From CAVYTF01 sp963708205 (GTDB lineage: Bacteria; Bacteroidota; Bacteroidia; Chitinophagales; Chitinophagaceae), in NCBI GenBank assembly GCA_963708205.1, contig OY970196.1:1240001-1304000 (forward strand): a stretch of 64,000 nt of DNA. Direction: 5' to 3'. Under the pieces are notes generated by a model, which saw only the letters and a list, made by a program, of their open reading frames with translations, made no database searches and had not been told where the DNA came from. Every line of letters begins with the position of its first letter. The stretch's first letter is position 1. The translations under genes were made by a program, and so were the position numbers. This document shows, piece by piece, positions 19,327 through 28,988 of the stretch.

Positions 19327-20334
19327 CACCACAACACCAGTTTGCAATTCATTTAATTTAGCTCTTATCTTTCCTTCAATTTCATTTGCCAAGTCAGGAT
19401 TATCCCGCAATAAAGTTTTTACTGCTTCTCTGCCCTGTCCCAATTTATTTGAATCATAGCTAAACCAGCTTCCGCTTTTTTGCACAATATTTAATTCGAC
19501 ACCCATATCAATTATTTCACCAACCTTGCTGATACCTTCCCCAAAAACAATATCGAATTCTGCACTGCGAAATGGTGGAGCGACTTTATTTTTTACCACC
19601 TTAACTTTTACGCGATTACCTATTGCTTCATCCCCATCTTTTATTTGCGCAGACCGGCGAATATCAAGACGAACAGAAGCATAAAATTTTAAAGCATTCC
19701 CGCCTGTTGTTGTTTCAGGGTTGCCAAACATTACCCCAATTTTTTCGCGAAGCTGATTAATGAAAATGCAAATGGTGTTCGTTTTACTTATAGTTGCTGT
19801 AAGCTTTCTCAAAGCCTGGCTCATAAGCCTTGCCTGCATGCCCATTTTGCTGTCTCCCATCTCACCTTCCAACTCACTTTTTGGAACCAATGCTGCGACA
19901 GAATCTATCACTACTACATCGAGCGCGCCTGAAAGAATTAACCTATCTGCTATTTCCAAAGCTTGCTCACCATAATCAGGTTGAGAGATCAATAAATTAT
20001 CTACATCAACTCCAAGCTTTTGTGCATACGCACTATCAAAAGCATGCTCGGCATCAATAATTGCGCACATGCCGCCTTTTTTTTGCGCCTCAGCAATTAC
20101 ATGCGTTGCAATGGTAGTTTTGCCACTTGATTCAGGACCGTAAATTTCTACTACTCTCCCTTTTGGTAAGCCACCAATTCCCAAAGCAGTATCTAAACCA
20201 ATTGAGCCTGTTGAAATAACCTCATTTACGCGTTCGGGTTTTTCGCCCATCATCATTACACTTCCCTTTCCATAGTCTTTATCAATTTTATCTATCGTCA
20301 GTTTCAGCGCTTTTAATTTTTCTGTATTACTCAT
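19318..20334 (-). CDS. recA: Recombinase RecA
   Basis: RecA coats single-stranded DNA, catalyses strand exchange and triggers LexA-type self-cleavage. The sequence has the Walker A motif GPESSGKTT, the Walker B-like VVVIDSVAALVP strand, the L1/L2 DNA-binding loops (MGDSKMGMQARLMSQALRKL and GNPETTTGGNALKFYAS) and the C-terminal domain. An in-frame Met 21 bp further upstream (20355) gives a longer frame, but MSNTEKLKAL at 20334 matches the usual family N-terminus and length (338 aa). The gene is monocistronic in appearance, with 94 bp before the next minus-strand gene's stop. Confidence 0.97.
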   Translation of the reverse strand: MSNTEKLKALKLTIDKIDKDYGKGSVMMMGEKPERVNEVISTGSIGLDTALGIGGLPKGRVVEIYGPESSGKTTIATHVIAEAQKKGGMCAIIDAEHAFDSAYAQKLGVDVDNLLISQPDYGEQALEIADRLILSGALDVVVIDSVAALVPKSELEGEMGDSKMGMQARLMSQALRKLTATISKTNTICIFINQLREKIGVMFGNPETTTGGNALKFYASVRLDIRRSAQIKDGDEAIGNRVKVKVVKNKVAPPFRSAEFDIVFGEGISKVGEIIDMGVELNIVQKSGSWFSYDSNKLGQGREAVKTLLRDNPDLANEIEGKIRAKLNELQTGVVVKE

Positions 20335-20448
20335 AATATTTTTATTAAAAATCAAATTTAAACAGCCTGCAAAATTACTATAAATTACTTATGCACACTA
20401 ATTATTTTAGTAATGAAATAGAAGAAATATTTGAACGAATTGAAGCAG

Positions 20449-21525
20449 TTATAACTTTTCAAACAATTCCCGAAGTTTTTCTCTCGTCATTATCTTTTCC
20501 CAATCTTTTCCTAATGCATTTTCCCAAAGGGGTTTCATGCCCATAGAAACATTGATCATTTTTTCAAAATCATCATCCGATAAATTTTTACAAATCCCTT
20601 CCGGAATTTCAGCGCCATTTTTCTCCACCATTTTTTTAAACTCTGCTACACCTTCAGGATAATATTCTTCCAACTGATTCATAACAATACAATTTCCCAC
20701 GCCATGCCTCGTGCCAAGCAAATAACTCAAGCCGTAACTCACAGCGTGCGCTACGCCAACCTGCGAATAGGCAATGCTCATGCCTCCGGCATATGAAGCC
20801 ATCATTAGTTTATTATCGCTGTCATCATCCCAAACTTCTTTTTCTAAAAATATTTCTTCGCAAAGCTCCAATGCTTTTTCGCCGTAGCTTTTGCTGAACT
20901 CATTTAAATATGTTCCCTGCAAACTTTCAATGCAATGAATATAGCAATCCATGCCTGTATAAAAGCGCTGATTAACGGGCGCATCTTTTGTTAATTCAGG
21001 GTCTAAAATTATTTGATTGAATGGTGTGTAATCGGAATTCATTCCCAACTTTCTTATTGGTCCGGTAAGTACGCAAGTCCGGCTAACTTCAGCGCCAGTG
21101 CCACTTAGCGTAGGAACGCCTGCTTTGTAAACCCCCGGATTTTTTACTAAATCCCACCCCTGGTAATCGGCGGAAGAACCAGGATTATTCATCATTAAAG
21201 AAACTGCTTTTGCAAGATCCATTACACTGCCGCCACCAATGCCAATAATGCCGCTGATGGTTCCGAATTCTTCTTTTAAATCGTTGGCTAATTTATCAAC
21301 CTGTGTTGTTTTTGGTTCATAGGTAACATCAGCGAAAATAATTTTATCATTACCCTGAATAGGAACTCTGTTTACTAAATCTTTACCTTCAAAAAAATGA
21401 TCTATAAGAAAAATTATGGGTGAATTTCCTTTTCTGTGCGGCTTTAATATTTCATCTAACTGGTTAAAACTTCCACGACCATAAACAACATAATCAACCA
21501 TTTTAAAATTGCGGAATTGTGCCAT
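20449..21525 (-). CDS. Iron-containing alcohol dehydrogenase, KdnB-like (Kdo 8-oxidase type)
   Basis: The 358-aa protein has the Fe-ADH fold: an NAD-binding GIGGGSVMDLAKAVS motif, and metal ligands Asp and His in GMDCYIHCIE, His in VAHAVSYG and His in GTRHGVGN. The overall sequence (start MAQFRNFKMVDYVVYGRGSF) resembles KdnB, which in Shewanella oxidises Kdo at C8 before amination by KdnA to make 8-amino-Kdo for lipopolysaccharide. This assignment is by recognition and would imply modified Kdo in the outer membrane. No KdnA-like aminotransferase or kds gene is nearby, so another alcohol substrate remains possible. It is flanked by recA and recX, with no obvious functional link. Confidence 0.75.
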   Translation of the reverse strand: MAQFRNFKMVDYVVYGRGSFNQLDEILKPHRKGNSPIIFLIDHFFEGKDLVNRVPIQGNDKIIFADVTYEPKTTQVDKLANDLKEEFGTISGIIGIGGGSVMDLAKAVSLMMNNPGSSADYQGWDLVKNPGVYKAGVPTLSGTGAEVSRTCVLTGPIRKLGMNSDYTPFNQIILDPELTKDAPVNQRFYTGMDCYIHCIESLQGTYLNEFSKSYGEKALELCEEIFLEKEVWDDDSDNKLMMASYAGGMSIAYSQVGVAHAVSYGLSYLLGTRHGVGNCIVMNQLEEYYPEGVAEFKKMVEKNGAEIPEGICKNLSDDDFEKMINVSMGMKPLWENALGKDWEKIMTREKLRELFEKL

Positions 21526-21557
21526 AAATTTTTGTGCAAATGTAGCGAGAGAATATT

Positions 21558-22037
21558 TTACTGCGCTGCGCGCATTGCCTTTAGAACATCCTGGATAAAT
21601 TTATTTTCATAACCTTTTTGCAAAAGATATCTTGTTGTTTTAATCTGCCGGTTTATATATTGCTCACTCTTCAAAGCTTTCCATTTTGTTGATGCAAGTT
21701 GTTGCAAAGTCTGCATATACTTTTGCTGATCAATTTGCACCAAAGCCGCGCGGATATTGTATTCGCTAACCTGTTTATTTTTTAATTCATAAGCAATTTT
21801 AATCTTTCCCCATTTTTTTAAAGAGAATTTGCCACGAGCAAATGTTGCTGCAAAGCGTGCTTCATTCAATAAATTTTCTTCAATTAATTTTGATAATATT
21901 TCTTCTACATCTTTTTTATACAATTTAAAACTGTACAATTTTTCTTTTACTTCGTAATGGCTGCGCTCCTGGTAATTGCAGTAATATTTTATTTTCTGAA
22001 AAGCCTGTTCGGCGGAAATTGTTTTATTATAAATCAA
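21558..22037 (-). CDS. recX: Regulatory protein RecX
   Basis: The 159-aa protein is a small basic helical protein with the three-repeat RecX architecture: an N-terminal segment with CNYQERSHYEVKEKLYSF, a middle segment with ENLLNEARFAATFARGK and FSLKKWGKIKIAYELK, and a C-terminal repeat ending GYENKFIQDVLKAM. RecX binds RecA filaments and limits their activity. The gene is near recA (about 1.2 kb) on the same strand with the alcohol dehydrogenase gene between, a looser version of the common recA-recX neighbourhood. Confidence 0.88.
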   Translation of the reverse strand: MIYNKTISAEQAFQKIKYYCNYQERSHYEVKEKLYSFKLYKKDVEEILSKLIEENLLNEARFAATFARGKFSLKKWGKIKIAYELKNKQVSEYNIRAALVQIDQQKYMQTLQQLASTKWKALKSEQYINRQIKTTRYLLQKGYENKFIQDVLKAMRAAQ

Positions 22038-22202
22038 ACTTAATTATTTTAATATGCTGCAAACTTTTTGATCAAATCATTTCAAAATTTCCTCACCAAT
22101 AATTCACATATTTTATTAAAAAAGATTGCTTTGCAAAAAGTCTGTTGCGAAATTAACTATTTGCAGTAGGTTTGTTGCAATGCAAAAACAGCAGTTCATG
22201 TT

Positions 22203-23318
22203 ATGAAATTTATAGTATCATCATCGTCTTTATTAAAACACCTTCAGCAAATAAGTGGCGTTATAAATGCAAATACCGTTTTGCCAATCCTCGAAGATTT
22301 TTTACTTGAAATAACAGATAAAAAATTGAGCATTGCTGCAACCGATCTGGAAACTGTAATGCGTGTGCAGATGGATGTTGAGAGCAAAGCAGGCGGACGT
22401 ATTTGCATACCTGCAAAAATTTTAATTGACTCTTTAAAAAATATTCCTGAGCAGCCTTTGACATTTAGTATTGATAAAAATTTTTCTGTTGAAATAACGA
22501 GCGATAATGGAAAATATAAAGTGATGGGAGAAAATCCTGACAATTTTCCAAAGGAACCTGTTGCTGATAAAACCAACAATTTTACTATCTCAAGCAAAGC
22601 ACTTTTAGATGCTGTTAATAAAACTTTATTTGCAGTAAGCACAGACGATCTTCGTCCGGCAATGACTGGTGTTTTTTTTGAATTGAATAATGATGCTGCG
22701 CAATTTGTAGCAACGGATGCGCATCGTTTAGTTCGTTATAAATTGCTTGATGTGAAATGCCCGAAAACGGAAAGTTTTATCGTTCCAAAAAAACCATTGA
22801 ATCTTTTAAAGAACGCTTTGCCTGCAAATGATGATGAGTTGACAATAAGTTATAACAGCAGTCACATGTTTGTTACGCACGGTTCTACGCAATTGATTTG
22901 CCGTTTGATTGATGCGCGTTTCCCTGATTATAAAGTGGTAATTCCAACAGATAATCCGTATAAATTAGTTGTAAATAAAAATGATTTTCAAAATGCTTTG
23001 AGGCGCCTGAGTGTGTTCAGTAATAAAAGCACCAACCAGGTTGCGCTTACCATTCATGGTAGCGAATTACAACTTGCTGCGCAGGATGTTGATTTTAGTT
23101 TTGAAGGAAATGAAAGAATGAATTGCCAGTATGATGGCGAAGATTTGCAAATTGCTTTCAATGCAAAATTTTTAATAGAAATGCTTAACGCAGCAGATAG
23201 TGATGAAGTAAAAATAGAATTATCAACACCAACAAAAGCAGGCATTCTAAAACCAACCGAACAAAATGAAGGGGAAGATTTATTAATGCTTGTAATGCCT
23301 CTCATGCTGAATAGTTAA
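22203..23318 (+). CDS. dnaN: DNA polymerase III subunit beta (sliding clamp)
   Basis: The 371-aa product has the three-domain clamp fold. Characteristic segments are the N-terminal LLKHLQQISGVI with NTVLPILEDFLLEI, DLETVMRVQM, the middle-domain VSTDDLRPAMTGVFFEL with ATDAHRLVRY, the GSTQLICRLIDARFPDYKVVIP segment, and a hydrophobic C-terminal end (LVMPLMLNS). It tethers replicative polymerase to DNA and recruits repair factors. It stands alone between recX (divergent) and a convergent TolC gene, not next to dnaA in this window. Confidence 0.97.
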   Translation: MKFIVSSSSLLKHLQQISGVINANTVLPILEDFLLEITDKKLSIAATDLETVMRVQMDVESKAGGRICIPAKILIDSLKNIPEQPLTFSIDKNFSVEITSDNGKYKVMGENPDNFPKEPVADKTNNFTISSKALLDAVNKTLFAVSTDDLRPAMTGVFFELNNDAAQFVATDAHRLVRYKLLDVKCPKTESFIVPKKPLNLLKNALPANDDELTISYNSSHMFVTHGSTQLICRLIDARFPDYKVVIPTDNPYKLVVNKNDFQNALRRLSVFSNKSTNQVALTIHGSELQLAAQDVDFSFEGNERMNCQYDGEDLQIAFNAKFLIEMLNAADSDEVKIELSTPTKAGILKPTEQNEGEDLLMLVMPLMLNS

Positions 23319-23321
23319 GTT

Positions 23322-24617
23322 TTAAAAACTTAATGTATAAGCCAAGTGCTTAAGTTCTATCTCCGCAGATTTTGCTGCAAAACTTAAATTAACCAAACCG
23401 AAAGCAGCATCTGCAAAAGTTTGCTCTGCATTTTTTACATCAAGAATTGTTGCCTGCCGTAATTGAAAACGCTGCAAAACCAATGACAGCAATTGCTGAG
23501 ACAAAAGATAACTTTGTTTTTGAGTTTGTAATTGCGAGTTATTATTTACATAAGCTTCGTAAAGACTTATCACCTGTGCTGTAATATTTTTCAACAAAAG
23601 TTGCTTTTGTATCTCTGCATTTTTTTCATTTATTTCAGCAACACGCTGTTCCCGTTTATAAATTGTACCGTTAAAAATTGGCACTGTAAGATCAAGCCCG
23701 GCATATGGTCCATAGCTTTGATTGAGCAGGCTGACACCCGTTGCAGTTTGCGAACGGGCAAGTGTATAACCACTCGTAAAATTTAAAGAAGGATATCTCA
23801 ATGCAGCAGTTTGCCTTACCGTAAGTGCATTAATTTTTATTTGCTCATCTGCCGCAAGAATATTTGGATTATTTTGAACTCTGCTTAAAATATCATCCAG
23901 CTTTATAGTGCTGTCAACTATAATTGTATCATTGATGGAAATAACAGAATCAGGCTTTAATGTAAGTGTATTTAGTAATGTTGTTTTAGCCTGGTCAATG
24001 ACAAGTTGCTGCGATTGTTTTGATTGCAACAAAGCATTCAGATCAAGCAGCGCCTGAAAAAGATCAGCATTATTTGCAAGCCCAACACTTTGCTGCGTCT
24101 TAACAATATTTAATTTTTGATTGGCTGCATCTATTGATTCATCAATCGTATTCAAATAACCTTGCTGCCGAACAACATCATAATATTCCTGCATTACAGA
24201 ATCAATAATATCTTCTATTTCAACATTTAAATATTGTTTGCTTTGCACTTCAAGTTCTTCCAGTTTGTGTTTCGTTGCTATCACATTCATTCCATTATAC
24301 AATAAAATTCCGCCGGTAATATTTGCATTCAGATTATTTGAAACAGCATTGTTTGTTTGCACGTTTCGCGTAGCATCTGAATATTTTTGGTCAACGGTAA
24401 GTATCTGTTCATTGTCACTCGCACCGCCAGTTATTAAAGGCAAACCTCCTGCAACACCATAATTATTAAGAATAGTATTTTGCTCTACATTATTTTTTGA
24501 AAGCTGAATACCAAGACTATTTTGCAATGCAATATTCACAGCATTTGGCATAGTAAAAGTTTGCTGCGAAAATGTTTTTACCGAAAGAAAAATAAATATG
24601 CAAAATATTTTTTTCAT
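23322..24617 (-). CDS. TolC-type outer-membrane efflux protein
   Basis: The 431-aa protein has a signal peptide (MKKIFCIFIFLSVKTFSQ) and two helical outer-membrane efflux repeats, with typical segments TMPNAVNIALQNSLGIQLSK at the start of the mature chain and LRQATILDVKNAEQTFADA near the end. It is the last gene of a minus-strand set: adaptor (28907), RND pump (27774) and this channel. It is 94 bp downstream of the pump gene; that gap contains a copy of a dispersed intergenic repeat core. Confidence 0.88.
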   Translation of the reverse strand: MKKIFCIFIFLSVKTFSQQTFTMPNAVNIALQNSLGIQLSKNNVEQNTILNNYGVAGGLPLITGGASDNEQILTVDQKYSDATRNVQTNNAVSNNLNANITGGILLYNGMNVIATKHKLEELEVQSKQYLNVEIEDIIDSVMQEYYDVVRQQGYLNTIDESIDAANQKLNIVKTQQSVGLANNADLFQALLDLNALLQSKQSQQLVIDQAKTTLLNTLTLKPDSVISINDTIIVDSTIKLDDILSRVQNNPNILAADEQIKINALTVRQTAALRYPSLNFTSGYTLARSQTATGVSLLNQSYGPYAGLDLTVPIFNGTIYKREQRVAEINEKNAEIQKQLLLKNITAQVISLYEAYVNNNSQLQTQKQSYLLSQQLLSLVLQRFQLRQATILDVKNAEQTFADAAFGLVNLSFAAKSAEIELKHLAYTLSF

Positions 24618-24666
24618 GTTTTGTAAATTGTTTTTTAATACCAGCGCTATCTTTTCATAGCATCAT

Positions 24667-24678
24667 CGTTGCGTCGCA
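24667..24678 (-). repeat. Dispersed GCGACGCAACG repeat core (copy between RND pump and TolC genes)
   Basis: The minus-strand reading TGCGACGCAACG is shared with the longer repeat copy at 61083-61106 and, in its TGCGACGCAA core, with 33656-33677. The surrounding 60 bp (a mirrored GATGATGCTATGAAAAGATAGCGCTGG stretch split over the copy) looks like non-coding repeat material. Confidence 0.4.
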
Positions 24679-24711
24679 ATCCTTTCTTCTGCAGAATACA
24701 AATTATGCATC

Positions 24712-27700
24712 TCATTCCGAAATTTCTGTTTGATGATATTTATGTTTTCCTGAAATAAAAGTATAGATTGCAGGTATCACAAAAAGCGTGAGAATAAGTG
24801 AAAACAAAATTCCACCAACCACCACAATTCCAAGCGGCACGCGGCTTGTAGACGATGCTCCCAAACTTAATGCAATTGGCAATGCCCCCAAAGATGTGGC
24901 AAGACTCGTCATTAAAATGGGTCTCAATCTTTGAGTGGCAGCTTCTATAACAGCCTGCATTTTATCCAGACCATTTTCTCTTTTTTGGTTTGAAAATTCA
25001 ACGATCAAAATACCATTTTTTGTTACCAAACCTATCAGCATGATCATTCCTATTTCAGAAAAAATATTTAGTGTTTGATGAAAAACCCAAAGACTAATTA
25101 ATGCACCGGCAAGTGCGAGCGGCACTGTAAACATAATGGTAAACGGATCGAGAAAACTTTCAAATTGCGCAGCAAGAATAAGGTAAATTAATATTAAAGC
25201 AAGTCCAAACGCAAACCCAATGTTAGATGAGCTTTCAGCATAATCTCTTGATGATCCGCTAAGTGCTGTTTGAAAAGTTGGATCAAGCGTTTTATCAGCA
25301 ATTGCCTGCATAACTTTAATGCCATCGCCAATTGTTTTGCCTTCTGTTAAAGAAGCAGAAATTGTTGCTGCTTTGTAACGGTTGAAATGATATAATGTGG
25401 ATGGACTGCTTGTACTTTCGAGTGTCACAACAGCACTCAATGGAATATTATTGCCACTACTATTGCGCACATATAATTTTGAAATATCAGTAGGCTCATT
25501 GCGATCTGTTCGTTCAACCTGTGCAATAACCTGGTACTGAAAACCATTCATTATAAAGTAAGCAAGTCTTCCGCCACTAAACGCAGTTTCGATGCCGGTA
25601 AGCACATCATTGGTTGTTAAGCCAAGCGCTTTTGCTTTTGTGCGGTCAATGTTTACGGTAACTTCAGGCTTATTGAATTTTAAATTCACATCAACATTAG
25701 AAAAAGTTTTATCTGCTCTTGCGGCATCTAAAAATTTAGGAAGCACTGTTTTTAATTTATTCAAATCCTGATTTTCCAAAACAAACTGAACAGGCAAACT
25801 TGTCTTTGAACCTGAACCAACAGCAATGGTTTGTTCCTGAATTGCGAATATCCTGGCGTCATTAAATCGCAATAATTTTTTTTGTAAATCATTTGCAATC
25901 TCATCCTGAGAACGATCCCTATATTTTGGATCTATTAATCCGATACGAGGCTGTGAAGTGTTGATACTTCCGGCAGGTGTCCTTACGAAAACAAAATCTC
26001 GCTCAGGTACGGAATCAAATAAATAGTTAGATATTTTATCAGCTAAATTTTCCATGTAAGGATAGCTTGTGCCTTCAGGCGCTGTAACTGTGAAACGTAT
26101 GCTGCTTCTATCTTCCAGCGGAGCGATCTCACTTTGCAAACCATTCATTATTAAAAATATGAGTATGGCGCAAACTCCAATAATGAGCCATGCAATCCAT
26201 CTCATTTTCAAAAAATTTTCCAGCCATCTTTTATATCCGTTTTCCATTCCTGTAAAAAATGGTTCTGTCTTTCTGTAAAACCATCCATGACCTGCATCTT
26301 TTCTTGTGAGATAAACATTTAAAACAGGTGTGATGGTGAGTGATACAAATGCAGAAATTAAAACTGCAGTAGCAAGCGTTACTCCAAACTCTCTGAATAA
26401 TCTTCCGACGAAACCGGATAAAAATATCACCGGCAAAAACACAACTGCCAATGTGATGGAAGTAGAAATAACTGCAAAAAAAATTTCTTTACTTCCTTCC
26501 AGCGCAGCTTTTTTTATTGGCAAGCCACCTTCCATTTTTCTGAAAATATTTTCTGTAACAACAATGCCGTCATCAACCACCAAACCTGTTGCCAGCACGA
26601 TTCCAAGCAATGTTAATATATTGATTGAAAAGCCCGCAGCGTACATGATAAAAAATGTTGCAACCAAAGAAATAGGAATATCAATTAACGGGCGAAGTGC
26701 AATTAACCAGTTGCGAAAAAACAGAAAGATTACCAGCACAACCAATCCAAAAGCAATGGCAAGTGTTTCTTCCACTTCGCTGATGGATTGGCGAATTGTT
26801 TTTGTATTATCAATGAGTACATTAAATTCAAAATCACTTTTGTTGGCTTTTTTTATTGCATCAAGACGTTTATAAAACTCATCTGCAATTTCAATATTAT
26901 TTGCACCTGGCTGGGGAATCACGGCAAGCCCGATTGCATTTACACCATTATATTTCCAGCTTTGTTCTTCTATTTGCGGGCCAAGTTCTACTCGCGCTAC
27001 ATCACTTAATCTTACAATACCTGTGCTATCATTTTTTATTATAACGTTTTTAAAATCCTCTTCAGTTTGTAACCTCCCTGTTGTTTGAATGGTAAGCTCT
27101 GTATTATTACCATAAATTTTTCCCGGAGGTAATTCTACATTTTCATTATTCACAGCATTGGTGATGTCGTTATAAGCAACATTATATGCATTCATTTTAT
27201 CAGGATCAAGCCACAAACGCATTGCATAACTTTTATCACCGAAAACAGTGACAGAACTTACATCCTGAATGGTTTGAAGTTGCTGTTGCAAAACATTATC
27301 AGCATAATCACTTAATTCCATCAAACTTTTAGAATGGCTTTGCACCGCTAATATTAAAATCGGATCGCTGTTCGCATCGGCTTTTGTTACCACAGGCGGT
27401 GCATCAATATCTAAAGGAAGACTTCTTTGCGCTTGTCCTACTTTATCACGCACATCACTTGCTGCTGCTTCGAGATCCGCGCCCAAGTTGAATTCTACAG
27501 AAATATTGCTGCTGCCTAAAGTGCTGGTTGAGGAAATAGTGCGAATGCCCGGGATACCATTTATCTGCTTTTCAAGTGGCTCTGTTATTTGACTTTCTAT
27601 GATGTCAGGATTGGCGCCTGTGTAAGAAGTTGTAACTGTAATTATGGGAGGGTCAATGGCAGGATAATCTCTGATAGCAAGATATGTGTACCCGACAATT

Positions 27701-27774
27701 CCAAATAAAATAATGCCCAGATTCATCACCGTGGCAAACACCGGACGCCTTAATGAAAATTCTGAAATATTCAT
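24712..27774 (-). CDS. RND efflux permease (AcrB/HAE family)
   Basis: This 1020-aa pump has the standard family length. Seen in the sequence are the N-terminal TM1 with ISEFSLRRPVFATVMN, the GLVVDDGIVVTENIFR proton-relay Asp pair in TM4, the tandem porter subdomains, and TM10 with GLVTKNGILIVEFSNQ. With the adaptor at 27831 and the TolC protein at 23322 it makes a complete tripartite efflux system, distinct in sequence and gene order from the one at 6.1-13.0 kb. It starts 56 bp after the adaptor gene. The substrate is unknown and no dedicated regulator is adjacent. Confidence 0.93.
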   Translation of the reverse strand: MNISEFSLRRPVFATVMNLGIILFGIVGYTYLAIRDYPAIDPPIITVTTSYTGANPDIIESQITEPLEKQINGIPGIRTISSTSTLGSSNISVEFNLGADLEAAASDVRDKVGQAQRSLPLDIDAPPVVTKADANSDPILILAVQSHSKSLMELSDYADNVLQQQLQTIQDVSSVTVFGDKSYAMRLWLDPDKMNAYNVAYNDITNAVNNENVELPPGKIYGNNTELTIQTTGRLQTEEDFKNVIIKNDSTGIVRLSDVARVELGPQIEEQSWKYNGVNAIGLAVIPQPGANNIEIADEFYKRLDAIKKANKSDFEFNVLIDNTKTIRQSISEVEETLAIAFGLVVLVIFLFFRNWLIALRPLIDIPISLVATFFIMYAAGFSINILTLLGIVLATGLVVDDGIVVTENIFRKMEGGLPIKKAALEGSKEIFFAVISTSITLAVVFLPVIFLSGFVGRLFREFGVTLATAVLISAFVSLTITPVLNVYLTRKDAGHGWFYRKTEPFFTGMENGYKRWLENFLKMRWIAWLIIGVCAILIFLIMNGLQSEIAPLEDRSSIRFTVTAPEGTSYPYMENLADKISNYLFDSVPERDFVFVRTPAGSINTSQPRIGLIDPKYRDRSQDEIANDLQKKLLRFNDARIFAIQEQTIAVGSGSKTSLPVQFVLENQDLNKLKTVLPKFLDAARADKTFSNVDVNLKFNKPEVTVNIDRTKAKALGLTTNDVLTGIETAFSGGRLAYFIMNGFQYQVIAQVERTDRNEPTDISKLYVRNSSGNNIPLSAVVTLESTSSPSTLYHFNRYKAATISASLTEGKTIGDGIKVMQAIADKTLDPTFQTALSGSSRDYAESSSNIGFAFGLALILIYLILAAQFESFLDPFTIMFTVPLALAGALISLWVFHQTLNIFSEIGMIMLIGLVTKNGILIVEFSNQKRENGLDKMQAVIEAATQRLRPILMTSLATSLGALPIALSLGASSTSRVPLGIVVVGGILFSLILTLFVIPAIYTFISGKHKYHQTEISE

Positions 27775-27830
27775 CTTTTGTTACACACGCTTTTTATAAA
27801 AATTGTTTTTGATGAATGAAAATTTATCTG

Positions 27831-28907
27831 TCACTGATTTTGATGAATTGTTGAATCGCCAAGCTGTGCAAGTGTTTTCACGCTCCGAATTTTTACGCGG
27901 GATTTTGGTTTCGCAAATAAAACTCCCGTAACAACAACAGTATCGCCTGCATTTACACCACTCGTTATTACTACATTATTTGCTTCGCGCACACCTGTTT
28001 GAACATCTACAAAAATTGCTTTTCCCTTTTTCACCAATACTAATTGATTGGCTTTGTCTTCAGGTATCAATGCATTTGTAGGCACCATAATCACCTGGTT
28101 AGAACCTGCATCAACATACACTTTTGCGAAGGTGCCAACATTTGCAGGTGTGCCTTTTTCCAGGACAGCACGCACTAAAAGGTTGCGTGTATTAGTATTT
28201 ATTTGCGGCTCAGTAGCAATAATCGTTGCATCCGTTTTTTCACCTGTAGAATTATCAAGCTCAACCTGCACGGTATTTCCTTTTTTAATTATGTTAGAAT
28301 AAATTTCAGGTAAAGTAAAATCTACTTTCAATTTATTAACCTGTTGTAATGTAGCAATCACATCATCCAAAGAAACAAATGCTCCGAGGCTCACCTGCCG
28401 TAAGCCAATAACCCCGCTGAAAGGCGCTTTAATAAAAGTTTTATTAATCAAAGCCTGCTCATATTCTATATCTGCGGCAAAGCCCTGCGCAGTATTTAAG
28501 GCTGCATCATAATCTGATTGATTGATGCCATTTACTGCAAGTAATTGTTTGTAGCGATCAACTGTTTTTTGAGCAAGATCAAGCTCAACTTTTGATTTAT
28601 CAAGTTCAGCCACAAGATCTGCATCATTAATTCTCGCAAGCAATGTTCCCTGTTCTACATATTTTCCTTCAGGAATATTCAGATAGGTAATCCGGCCTGC
28701 AACTTCAGGATGGAGCTGCACAAATTCATTGGAAATAACGCTTCCGGTTACTTGAATAATGTTACTAAAATATGCCGGCTGAGCAACGATTACATCAACA
28801 ATTGCAGCCTGGTTGCCCGTTTTTGGAGGAGGTTTTTTTTTGCCGCATGCAGAAAATAACATCAGGATCGAAAATGTAATAAAAAAAATTCCGGGCTTTA
28901 AATCCAT
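27831..28907 (-). CDS. RND efflux periplasmic adaptor lipoprotein
   Basis: The 358-aa protein begins with a lipoprotein signal ending LFSAC (acylated Cys at residue 21). A lipoyl half motif (IPEGKYVEQGTLLARINDADL), an alpha-helical hairpin, the second lipoyl half (TFIKAPFSGVIGLRQVSLG), a beta-barrel and a membrane-proximal domain (GVNAGDTVVVTGV) follow in the usual order. It joins the RND pump downstream to the TolC channel. It is the first gene of a three-gene minus-strand efflux operon. Confidence 0.92.
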   Translation of the reverse strand: MDLKPGIFFITFSILMLFSACGKKKPPPKTGNQAAIVDVIVAQPAYFSNIIQVTGSVISNEFVQLHPEVAGRITYLNIPEGKYVEQGTLLARINDADLVAELDKSKVELDLAQKTVDRYKQLLAVNGINQSDYDAALNTAQGFAADIEYEQALINKTFIKAPFSGVIGLRQVSLGAFVSLDDVIATLQQVNKLKVDFTLPEIYSNIIKKGNTVQVELDNSTGEKTDATIIATEPQINTNTRNLLVRAVLEKGTPANVGTFAKVYVDAGSNQVIMVPTNALIPEDKANQLVLVKKGKAIFVDVQTGVREANNVVITSGVNAGDTVVVTGVLFAKPKSRVKIRSVKTLAQLGDSTIHQNQ

Positions 28908-28988
28908 TCTATAAAATTTCTTCAGGCAATTAAAGATAAAACGAAATTAAAATTGATTTTGTTAAGATGTATCAATATTCAGTAAGTA

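Noticed and set aside
19318..20355. Longer RecA start at 20355
   Set aside because: The seven extra residues (MIFNKNI) do not match family N-termini, whereas MSNTEK at 20334 does.
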